Origin: Bacillota bacterium
GTDB lineage: Bacteria > Bacillota > Clostridia > Lachnospirales > Lachnospiraceae
Assembly (NCBI GenBank): GCA_023458855.1
Contig: JAEWWQ010000160.1
Coordinates: 1-5,986 of the forward strand
DNA: 5,986 nucleotides
Reading direction: 5' to 3'
Part shown: positions 1 to 5,986 of the stretch, piece by piece
Layout of the letters: each line of letters begins with the position of its first letter
How positions within the stretch are numbered: the first letter of the stretch is position 1
Made by a program: the position numbers and the translations under genes
Notes under the pieces: model-generated
Databases searched by the model: none
What the model saw: only the letters and a program-made list of their open reading frames with translations
What the model was told of the DNA's origin: nothing

Positions 1-431
1 GAACACCAATGCAGTGGGATAAAAGCACGAACAATGGTTTTTCAAGCGCCCCGGCCGCAAAGCTGTATATGGCAATGGATCCGGACGATAACAGACCTGA
101 TGCTGCTACACAGATGCAGGATCCGAATTCACTTTATCATACCATAAAGCAATTGATTCGTATCAGGCAGAAACATAAAGCATTACAAAATGATGCGGAC
201 ATTCAGTTTTTGTATGTAAAAGAAAATGCTTATCCACTGGTATATGAACGAAAAAGTAAGGAAGAACAGATTTTAGTGCTATGCAATCCATCTGACCAGG
301 AGCAGGAATGTCCGGATTTTGGAATAGAGAACGGTGATTCTATCTATCTATATGGAGAAAAGCCTGAAGTAAGAGGAAACAAAGTTAAAATGGCACCTTG
401 CAGTGTTTGTTGGATTAAAAAGAATAGTTAG
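1..431 (+). CDS. GH13 alpha-glucosidase family protein, C-terminal part (5' end outside window)
   Basis: This is the end of a glycoside hydrolase family 13 enzyme of the oligo-1,6-glucosidase/alpha-glucosidase type, which hydrolyses alpha-glucosidic bonds of short oligosaccharides or sucrose-like sugars, probably in the cytoplasm. The reading frame is open from the left edge. Its first full codons, at 3-20, give TPMQWD, a motif conserved late in the catalytic barrel of this GH13 group. It is followed by a GFS segment, a proline- and aspartate-rich loop (DPDDNRPD), and a helix with LIRIRQKHKAL, the usual last barrel helix. The remaining 85 or so residues look like the C-terminal beta-sandwich domain. 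The catalytic residues lie upstream and cannot be checked, so the exact specificity (sucrose, isomaltose, maltose or trehalose-type substrates) is open. The ATG at 9 is internal to the motif and is not a start. The gene ends 24 nt before the regulator and probably shares its transcript. Confidence 0.9.
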   Translation, partial: TPMQWDKSTNNGFSSAPAAKLYMAMDPDDNRPDAATQMQDPNSLYHTIKQLIRIRQKHKALQNDADIQFLYVKENAYPLVYERKSKEEQILVLCNPSDQEQECPDFGIENGDSIYLYGEKPEVRGNKVKMAPCSVCWIKKNS

Positions 432-440
432 GATAATTAC

Positions 441-446
441 GGGGGG
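441..446 (+). promoter_or_regulatory. Ribosome binding site of the LacI-family gene
   Basis: A run of six G followed by AAAAG lies 9 nt before the ATG at 456. It is an unusual but workable Shine-Dalgarno site. It supports 456 as the start, which also places the helix-turn-helix at the very N-terminus as expected for the family. Confidence 0.7.
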
Positions 447-455
447 AAAAGAATT

Positions 456-1448
456 ATGGTAACCATTAAAGATGTTGCTGCCGCTGCCGGTGTGTCGGTT
501 GGAACAGTTTCCAGAGTGATTAATAATCTTTCTGTAAAGGAAGATAACAGAGTAAAGACAGAAGAGGCAATCAAAAGGCTGGGATATCAGGTGAATACCT
601 ATGCAAGAGGATTCAAAATGCAGCAGACCTATACGATTGCTATGATTGTCCCGGATCTGATCAATCCATTTTTTGCACTGCTTGTAAATTATATTGAGCA
701 GACCTTAGCTGATATAGGATATAAACTGCTTATCTGCAATACTTATGGAAATGCAGAAAGAGAGTCCGCATACATAATGATAGCGAAGCAGAACAAAGTA
801 GATGGTATGATCGTACTGAGCTATTCCCAAAACGGAAAAGACCTGGAGGAAGCCGGTATGCCGATTGTTTCTTTTGACCGTCATTATAAACAATCCATTT
901 CCTGTGTATCGGCAGATAATAGTCAGGGAGGACGTCTTGCGGCTGAAAAATTGATAGAGACAGGTTGCAAACGTGTTATTTACATTCGTAATGGTTCCAA
1001 TCTGGAAGGAGAAACCCTGAAGAGAGGAAAAGCATTTATGGAAACCTGCGCAAACAGCGGTGTGGAAGCTTTTAGAATGGATTTTGGAGATGAAACAACA
1101 CTGAATGAACAGCAGATTGCCAAAATCTATACATTTTTGGAGCAGAGTGTAACGAATGGTCACTGTGAGTATGATGGTATTTTTACAAGTTCTGATATCC
1201 ATGCGGTCATGGTGGTTAAGAAATTGAAAGAGATGGGAGTCCGCATACCGGAAGATGTGCAAGTAATCGGATATGACGGCTTACGTATCCTGAATGTAGG
1301 GGATTATCCTGTTTCAAGTATCGCACAGCCGATTCAGGATATGGCGAAAGCCAGTGTGGATATCCTGATCAGATTGATCCAGAAAGAAAAAAAGATAAAA
1401 GACATCATATTACCGGTAACGTTCGTGGAAGGTGGTACGACCAGATAG
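456..1448 (+). CDS. LacI/PurR-family transcriptional repressor, sucrose-repressor-like
   Basis: This is a 330-residue sugar-responsive DNA-binding regulator of normal family length. Residues 3-24 form the LacI helix-turn-helix (TIKDVAAAAGVSVGTVSRVI). The hinge helix is at about 47-56 (NTYARGFKMQ); the leucine that usually intercalates in the operator minor groove is a phenylalanine here (F53). The periplasmic-binding-protein-like sensor domain covers about 58-330. Pocket-type motifs are visible: NPFF at 70-73, FDR at 140-142, ADN at 153-155, SSD at 245-247, and GYDG at 272-275 followed by SSIAQPIQDMA, a pattern common in sucrose/fructoside repressors. By context it probably controls this fructoside and alpha-glucoside operon, with a sugar or sugar phosphate as ligand; that is inference. 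It sits inside the gene string rather than beside it, so it may control its own expression. No operator is evident in the short gaps here. Confidence 0.95.
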   Translation: MVTIKDVAAAAGVSVGTVSRVINNLSVKEDNRVKTEEAIKRLGYQVNTYARGFKMQQTYTIAMIVPDLINPFFALLVNYIEQTLADIGYKLLICNTYGNAERESAYIMIAKQNKVDGMIVLSYSQNGKDLEEAGMPIVSFDRHYKQSISCVSADNSQGGRLAAEKLIETGCKRVIYIRNGSNLEGETLKRGKAFMETCANSGVEAFRMDFGDETTLNEQQIAKIYTFLEQSVTNGHCEYDGIFTSSDIHAVMVVKKLKEMGVRIPEDVQVIGYDGLRILNVGDYPVSSIAQPIQDMAKASVDILIRLIQKEKKIKDIILPVTFVEGGTTR

Positions 1449-1456
1449 CAGCCGGT

Positions 1457-1462
1457 AGGAGG
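1457..1462 (+). promoter_or_regulatory. Ribosome binding site of the MATE gene
   Basis: A perfect AGGAGG lies 5 nt before the ATG at 1468, just after the repressor stop codon. It is the strongest ribosome binding site in the window. It fixes the start at 1468 rather than at the later in-frame ATG at 1522. Confidence 0.85.
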
Positions 1463-1467
1463 AAAAA

Positions 1468-2832
1468 ATGGCATACGGGAAACGGCATAATGAGAAAAGA
1501 AAGCCGGATTTAACGACAGATATGACACTGGGGAATCCCATGATAATGATTGTAAGATTCTTTTTCCCACTGTTTTTGGGTAATATTTTCCAGCAGATGT
1601 ATAGTGTCGCGGACACAATTATTGTTGGAAAAGGAATCGGTGATAAGGCTCTGGCAGCAGTAGGTGCCTGCAATTCCATTCAATTTTTTATTCTTGGATT
1701 TATTATTGGAATGACCGGTGGTTTTGGAATTTTATTGTCCCAGGCATTTGGAGCGGGTGACATGCTGCTATTGAAAAGAAGGACAGCAATGTCCTTGCTC
1801 ATTTGTATGGTTGTGGGAATCACGGTTACCATAGTTAGTTTGTTGTTTATAGAGAGATATTTTATCTATATGGAGACACCAGAGAATATTATTACTAATT
1901 CGCTAAAGTATTTCAGAATAATACTATTAGGGATTACCGTCACTATGGGAAATAATCTTTGCATGAATCTGCTGCGAGCATTAGGAGACGGAAAAACACC
2001 GTTGAAGGCGATGATAATGTCCTCTCTGATAAATATTGTACTGGATCTGCTCTTTGTGTTGGTATTTAAGACCGGTGTGGCGGGTGCTGCTATTGCAACA
2101 GTAATCGCACAGGTATGTTCGATACTGTTTGCACTTGTAAGAATCGTGAAAATTCCAGAATTAAAAATGGAACGTGAGAATTGGAAGGTGCGTCCTTCTA
2201 TGATCCGGGAATTGCTCCTTACCGGTCTGCCGGTAGCATTTATGAATTCAGTCACGGCAATAGGGAACATGGTATTGCAGTATTTTGTGAATCTGATGGG
2301 GAGCAATTATGTTGCAGCTTATGCTGCGTGCAGTAAGATTACAGGGCTGGGTCAACAGCCGGGGCAGGCTGTGGGACTGACCCTGCTGACCTTTACAGGG
2401 CAAAATCTTGGGGCAGGAAAATATGACAGGATAAGTGAGGGTGTAAAAAAAGGCGCGTTATTGTCCGTACTGGTAAACATACCGATCGTTATACTGCTTG
2501 CTGGTTTTCCGACACAGTTGGCAAGTCTGATGCTGTCGGAACCGGGTATCATTGCCATGTCAAAGCAATATCTGCCGATTACCGGAATCTGCATGATTTT
2601 ACTGGGATTTCTGTTCGTCTTTCGTTCGACCTGTCAGGGAATGGGACAGACTTTAATGCCCATGCTTTCCGGAGGAGTGGAAGTTGCCCTGCGGGTCAGT
2701 GTTGTCCTGCTGGCCGGTAGTCTTTCGGGATTTTACCGAATAGCAACAGCAGAAGTGTCGGCATGGATCGGAGCATGGCTGATGTTGATGGTTACTTATT
2801 TTTATTTGATACGAAGAAAAGGAAAACTATGA
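1468..2832 (+). CDS. MATE-family cation-coupled efflux transporter
   Basis: This is a 454-residue inner-membrane protein of the multidrug and toxic compound extrusion family, normally a Na+ or H+ antiporter that exports small organic molecules. A basic, hydrophilic N-terminal tail of about 22 residues precedes the first helix. The first MatE repeat spans about 23-200 (FQQMYSVADTIIVGK, then GGFGILLSQAFGAGD at 84-98, and LRALGDGKTP). The second spans about 245-447 (GLPVAFMNS, QQPGQAVGLTLLTFTGQNLGAGK at about 296-318, and TCQGMGQTLMP). About 12 hydrophobic segments fit the family. The gene follows the repressor by 19 nt, and its TGA stop overlaps the ATG of the first GH32 gene. MATE proteins cannot be given a substrate from sequence alone. 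A drug, a metabolite or a sugar derivative are all possible, and a role in sugar import would be atypical for the family. Confidence 0.95.
   Translation: MAYGKRHNEKRKPDLTTDMTLGNPMIMIVRFFFPLFLGNIFQQMYSVADTIIVGKGIGDKALAAVGACNSIQFFILGFIIGMTGGFGILLSQAFGAGDMLLLKRRTAMSLLICMVVGITVTIVSLLFIERYFIYMETPENIITNSLKYFRIILLGITVTMGNNLCMNLLRALGDGKTPLKAMIMSSLINIVLDLLFVLVFKTGVAGAAIATVIAQVCSILFALVRIVKIPELKMERENWKVRPSMIRELLLTGLPVAFMNSVTAIGNMVLQYFVNLMGSNYVAAYAACSKITGLGQQPGQAVGLTLLTFTGQNLGAGKYDRISEGVKKGALLSVLVNIPIVILLAGFPTQLASLMLSEPGIIAMSKQYLPITGICMILLGFLFVFRSTCQGMGQTLMPMLSGGVEVALRVSVVLLAGSLSGFYRIATAEVSAWIGAWLMLMVTYFYLIRRKGKL
2819..2824 (+). promoter_or_regulatory. Ribosome binding site of the first GH32 gene, inside the MATE gene
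   Basis: AAGGAA within the last codons of the MATE gene lies 4 nt before the ATG at 2829. That ATG shares the sequence ATGA with the MATE stop (2829-2832). This arrangement decides the start against the in-frame ATGs at 2763 and 2775, which would lie well inside the MATE gene. Confidence 0.7.
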
Positions 2833-4514
2833 AATACTTAATTAGCAAATACCTGGAAAAGCCATTTCTTCTTTTTCCGGTCAATAGAACCGCTGAGATG
2901 GTGAATGTCCGGATTCTTATCGAGGAAAAGGTTTATAAAGAAGTTACACTTAGAATAAGTAAAGAGGCTGAAATGATGGCGGATTTCTGTCTGGAAGAAT
3001 TTGTCGGAAGAAAAGTAGAAATTGAGTTTTTTGATGAATCAGAATCCTTGGAGCATCCGGAACTGATAAAGCTGATCCAGAATACGGCAACACTTCTTAC
3101 AGAAACAAAGAAGCAGATTGCTGTCTCTTCTGACAGGATAAGGCCTAAAATTCACTATACTGCGGCACAGGGATTCATGAATGATCCGAACGGACTGCTA
3201 TATTACAAGGGCAATTATCATATGTTCTATCAGTGGAATCCTTATGGTGTAACGTCCGGAAATACGAGCTGGGGCCATTGCATCAGCAAAGACTGTCTGC
3301 ATTGGGAAGAACTGGAACCAGCAATTGTCTGTGACAGAGAGGATGGCTGCATTTTTTCCGGAAGCGGTGTGGTAGATGAACAGAACGTATCAGGGCTGCA
3401 GGAAGGAGAAGATGCCCCTATTCTTTTGTTTTACACGGCAACGGGCTATCTCTTTCCGCCACTCCGGTATTTTCGTGAAAACTTTGATGATTTCTTTTGG
3501 GAAAGTGAAAAAAAATATACCAGACAATGCATTGCCTATAGCACAGATGGCGGAAAAAGTTTTCGTAAGTATGAGGGGAACCCTGTTCTGGAGCAGATTT
3601 GTCCGCTTAACAGAGATCCCAAAGTAGTCTGGAATGAAGAAATAAAGAAATGGGTCATGATTCTTTTTTTATCAGAACATTCTTATCAGTTATTTTTTTC
3701 AGAAAATCTTCTGAAATGGGAGAAAGGGCAGAGTATTGAAGTGCAGGAAAGTGCAGAATGCCCGGATTTATTCTCGTTGCCGGTAGATGGAAATCTGGAA
3801 AAGATGAAATGGGTATTATGGACAGCACCGGAAAATTATCAGATTGGGCATTTTGAAGATTGTACTTTTGTGGCGGAATCAGAAGTGTTATGCAGCGGAG
3901 CAGGCTTTGCCGGCGGATATGCCTCTGGTTACTATGCGGCACAGACTTTTTATGGCGTACCGGATCATAAAGTATATCAGCAGTTTTTTATTCATACGAA
4001 CTTTAAGGGAGCATCTTTTTCCTCCTGCATGTCTTTACCACTGGAACTATCATTAGTAACGGTAGAAGGAAATATGAAGTTAAAAAGTTTTCCGTGTAAA
4101 AATGTAGAAGGCATAAGAAAGAATTGTCAGATTTTTAAAAATATAGAAGCACCTGTAAAACTACAGGAAAGAAACGCCAGAGAATATTTTGAATTGGAAT
4201 TGCAGGCATATATGGGAGAATATGGAAAATTCGCGTTGTCCCTGCGGAACATGCTGTTTGTTTATGACAGGAAGGAACAAATGCTGCTCTGTCCGAACGG
4301 AAGTTTTTTTCTTCCGGTAAGTGAGAACGAACTGCATCTTCATATCTGGGCAGACAGCGGCAGTGTAGAATTATTCACGGAGGATGGCTTATTTCATGTC
4401 ACAATAGCAGCGATACTGGATATCTCCAGTCAGAATATTATGATTACAGAATGCAAAGAGGCGCTCCTTTCAGCCAAGATATGGGAGCTTGAGCAGATTT
4501 ATCCGGTTCCATGA
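2829..4514 (+). CDS. GH32 beta-fructosidase (fructan/sucrose hydrolase type), intracellular
   Basis: This is a 561-residue GH32 enzyme that hydrolyses terminal beta-fructosyl bonds of inulin- or levan-type oligosaccharides or sucrose. Residues 1 to about 95 form a beta-rich domain like the one before the catalytic domain in many fructan beta-fructosidases. The five-bladed propeller covers about 105-415. It carries the nucleophile motif FMNDPNG (D119), MFYQWNP, SWGH at 147-150, FSGS at 176-179, NRDPK with stabiliser D263, and ECPD with acid/base E310. YYAAQTFYG follows at 368-376. The C-terminal beta sandwich includes SGSVELF at 510-516. There is no signal peptide, so it should act in the cytoplasm on imported short substrates. 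Oddities: an aromatic-rich stretch of 28 residues (205-232) between FYTA and QCIAYS, and departures from conserved family positions (serine 143 in place of the usual tryptophan, and MSLPLEL in place of MSLPREL). The start at 2829 is chosen from the ATGA overlap. Exact substrate is unknown. Confidence 0.95.
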   Translation: MKYLISKYLEKPFLLFPVNRTAEMVNVRILIEEKVYKEVTLRISKEAEMMADFCLEEFVGRKVEIEFFDESESLEHPELIKLIQNTATLLTETKKQIAVSSDRIRPKIHYTAAQGFMNDPNGLLYYKGNYHMFYQWNPYGVTSGNTSWGHCISKDCLHWEELEPAIVCDREDGCIFSGSGVVDEQNVSGLQEGEDAPILLFYTATGYLFPPLRYFRENFDDFFWESEKKYTRQCIAYSTDGGKSFRKYEGNPVLEQICPLNRDPKVVWNEEIKKWVMILFLSEHSYQLFFSENLLKWEKGQSIEVQESAECPDLFSLPVDGNLEKMKWVLWTAPENYQIGHFEDCTFVAESEVLCSGAGFAGGYASGYYAAQTFYGVPDHKVYQQFFIHTNFKGASFSSCMSLPLELSLVTVEGNMKLKSFPCKNVEGIRKNCQIFKNIEAPVKLQERNAREYFELELQAYMGEYGKFALSLRNMLFVYDRKEQMLLCPNGSFFLPVSENELHLHIWADSGSVELFTEDGLFHVTIAAILDISSQNIMITECKEALLSAKIWELEQIYPVP

Positions 4515-4533
4515 CCTTAAAAAAGACACGAGT

Positions 4534-4537
4534 GAGG
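4534..4537 (+). promoter_or_regulatory. Ribosome binding site of the second GH32 gene
   Basis: GAGG in the 31-nt gap between the two GH32 genes lies 8 nt before the ATG at 4546 and supports that start. The gap shows no hairpin with a T-run, so transcription should read through. Confidence 0.65.
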
Positions 4538-4545
4538 ATAAAAAG

Positions 4546-5986
4546 ATGAAAGAATCATTGATAGCCTATAATAAGTATTTATGGATACCTGTTTCAAAAG
4601 AAAAGGACTTAAAAGAGATAAAGATTTTTGTTGAGGGAGAACTGACATGGGTTTTTCAGATTCCTATAGATTCGTCAGTCGAAGATGCAGTTTACCAGAC
4701 AGATTACTATGCAGAAATTAATATCGAAAAATATGCAGGAAAAGTGATTACAGTAGAGGGTGAAGTGACGGAAGCATTTCTGAGTGCAGTGATACAGGCG
4801 GAGGAACCACCAAAGGAAACGGAGGAACATGCATGTATACACTTTGCGGTGAAGAACGGCTGGTCCAACGATCCGAACGGGCTTTATTATCAGGATGGAA
4901 TATATCATTTATATTTTCAGTATAATCCCTTTAATACGGTATGGGAGAATATGAGCTGGGGACATGCGGTAAGCACGGATATGCTGCATTGGACACAGTT
5001 GGATTCTGTACTTTATCCGGATAGGGAGGGAACGGTGTACTCAGGCTGCGCAGTACTGAATGAAAGGGGATTGCTAAATCTGCCGAAAGATACGCCGCTA
5101 TTTTTTTATACCTGTGCAGGGGGCAGGAACAGTTGGTCTATCGGTAAGAACTTCACCCAGAAGCTGGCCTACAGTCTGGATGGTGGGAATACGCTTATCA
5201 GAAGGGAAGAGGTTCTGGTAGATTATATCGTAGATGAAAACAGAGATCCGAAAGTATACTGGCATGAAGAATCCGAAAAATATTACATGATACTGTACTT
5301 AACAGGATATGACTATGCAATCTTCAACTCAGAAGATCTGCAGCATTGGGAGATGACGCAAAGATTTACGCTGGATCAGTGCTGGGAGTGTCCGGATCTT
5401 AGAAAGGTGCCGGATGGAAAAGATGGCAGATGGCTATTCTGGTGCGCAGATGGCTATTATTGTACCTGTGATTTTGACGGAAAACAGATAACAAATCTAA
5501 GCAAGATAAAGTCTGCTTATAAGACGACTCTCCCTTATGCAGCACAGACGTATTACGGAATAGAAGAGCGGGTAGTTATAGTACCTTGGATGCGAACGAA
5601 TAATAAAAATTGTTCCTACACAGGAATGATGGGACTGCCAAGAGAGCTGGAGATCGTAACAAAAGAAGGAGAAGAGGTACTGGTGCAAAGACCTGTAAGA
5701 GAGTATTTTGCGAACAGAAAAGAGGTCGGACTTCCAGTTACATGCAGGGAGAACACAGCTGTAGAAGTAGAAATAAAGTTAGAAGCTGGGGAAAAGGCCA
5801 GTGTAAATGTATTCGGCACAGTTTATGGATATGATGGGGAAACCGGAATTTGTATTGCAGGTACGAAGGAAATTATCTTTGAGAAAAATCTGCGGCAGAT
5901 CTCTTTTCTGATTGATAAAGAACTGATGGAAATAAGTGCTTTGGAGAATACGCTATATGCTGCGGTGGAGACAGAGAGCTTAAAGC
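4546..5986 (+). CDS. Second GH32 beta-fructosidase, intracellular (3' end outside window)
   Basis: The frame is open from the ATG at 4546 to the right edge, giving 480 residues and one extra base. It has the same plan as the preceding gene. A beta-rich N-terminal domain covers residues 1 to about 92 (YLWIPVS near the start, KYAGKVITVEG at 62-72). The catalytic propeller has WSNDPNG at 106-112 (nucleophile D109), YFQYNPF at 123-129, SWGHAVS at 137-143, YSGC at 165-168, NRDPK with D234, and CWECPD with acid/base E281. PYAAQTYYG is at 330-338, and WMR at 348-350 leads to MGLPREL at 362-368. The C-terminal sandwich begins near 385 and is cut; comparison with its neighbour suggests roughly 20-40 residues are missing. 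All three catalytic carboxylates are present, so it is probably active on beta-fructosides in the cytoplasm; no signal peptide is seen. Variant motifs (WSND for WMND, YSGC for FSGS) and a weak match to the SSVEVF segment mark it as a diverged member. Confidence 0.93.
   Translation, partial: MKESLIAYNKYLWIPVSKEKDLKEIKIFVEGELTWVFQIPIDSSVEDAVYQTDYYAEINIEKYAGKVITVEGEVTEAFLSAVIQAEEPPKETEEHACIHFAVKNGWSNDPNGLYYQDGIYHLYFQYNPFNTVWENMSWGHAVSTDMLHWTQLDSVLYPDREGTVYSGCAVLNERGLLNLPKDTPLFFYTCAGGRNSWSIGKNFTQKLAYSLDGGNTLIRREEVLVDYIVDENRDPKVYWHEESEKYYMILYLTGYDYAIFNSEDLQHWEMTQRFTLDQCWECPDLRKVPDGKDGRWLFWCADGYYCTCDFDGKQITNLSKIKSAYKTTLPYAAQTYYGIEERVVIVPWMRTNNKNCSYTGMMGLPRELEIVTKEGEEVLVQRPVREYFANRKEVGLPVTCRENTAVEVEIKLEAGEKASVNVFGTVYGYDGETGICIAGTKEIIFEKNLRQISFLIDKELMEISALENTLYAAVETESLK

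Noticed and set aside
398..437. Possible promoter before the repressor gene (TTGCAG or TTGTTG with GATAAT)
   Set aside because: The -35-like and -10-like boxes are poor matches or wrongly spaced (17 nt leads to AGAATA, and 19 nt separates TTGTTG from GATAAT), and they overlap the end of a coding region.
961..980. Catabolite-repression (cre)-like site, TTGCAAACGTGTTA
   Set aside because: The second half lacks the required terminal CA and the site is deep inside the repressor gene, so it is a weak chance match.
705..1262. Long antisense open frame of 185 codons opposite the repressor gene
   Set aside because: It lies wholly over a well-supported LacI-family gene, its product has no recognisable domain or plausible composition, and no ribosome binding site was recognised. 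The same holds for the antisense frames over the MATE and GH32 genes.
1410..1419. Perfect 10-bp palindrome TTACCGGTAA with a central CG, about 50 nt before the MATE start
   Set aside because: It resembles the centre of a LacI-type operator but is short, does not extend, and encodes the conserved LPV near the repressor C-terminus. A second copy upstream of the operon would be needed to revive it.
2763..2828. Longer start for the first GH32 gene, adding 22 residues
   Set aside because: The extension lies entirely inside the MATE gene. The ATG at 2829 has an AAGGAA site and the ATGA stop-start overlap, and its product begins directly with the beta domain, as does the neighbouring GH32 protein.
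4152..4430. Two hairpins with 6-bp stems and 4-nt loops (4152-4167 and 4415-4430) in the first GH32 gene
   Set aside because: About one to two such perfect 6-4-6 inverted repeats are expected by chance in 6 kb. Neither is followed by a T-run, and both are inside coding sequence.
4515..4545. Possible terminator between the two GH32 genes
   Set aside because: The A-rich 31-nt gap has no stem-loop and no T-run on the + strand.

Overview
The window holds five genes, all on the + strand and packed head to tail: the 3' end of a GH13 alpha-glucosidase, a LacI-family repressor, a MATE-family transporter, a complete GH32 beta-fructosidase, and a second GH32 beta-fructosidase that runs off the right edge. 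Gaps are 24 nt, 19 nt, a 4-nt overlap and 31 nt. I see no terminator and no convincing internal promoter, so the simplest reading is one operon with its main promoter upstream of the window.

The source is most likely a Firmicute of the Lachnospiraceae type (Clostridium cluster XIVa), probably a gut commensal. The reasons are AG-rich Shine-Dalgarno sites, moderately AT-rich coding DNA with AGA/ATA codons in use, the style of the GH13, LacI and MATE proteins, and signal-less fructosidases. Genus and species cannot be assigned from this sequence alone.

Region by region: 1-431 is the end of the catalytic barrel (starting inside the TPMQWD motif) and the C-terminal beta domain of an alpha-glucosidase. 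456-1448 is a full-length LacI/PurR-type regulator with sucrose-repressor-like ligand-pocket motifs. 1468-2832 is a 12-helix MATE protein whose stop codon overlaps the start of the first GH32 gene (ATGA). 2829-4514 is a 561-residue GH32 enzyme, and 4546-5986 is a diverged relative with the same layout: a small beta-rich N-terminal domain, a five-bladed propeller and a C-terminal beta sandwich. Neither GH32 protein has a signal peptide.

Inference on how they work together: short fructo-oligosaccharides or sucrose-type sugars enter through a transporter outside the window. The two cytoplasmic GH32 enzymes release fructose, the GH13 enzyme cleaves alpha-glucosides, and the LacI protein senses a sugar ligand and controls the operon. 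The MATE protein is the odd member. It is translationally coupled to a fructosidase, sits where a sugar importer might be expected, and has no obvious role in the pathway.

I found no clearly new system, RNA gene, mobile element or CRISPR array. The points most worth a second look are the MATE-fructosidase coupling, the altered active-site surroundings and aromatic insertion of the first GH32 enzyme, and the variant motifs and CXXC around the acid/base of the second.
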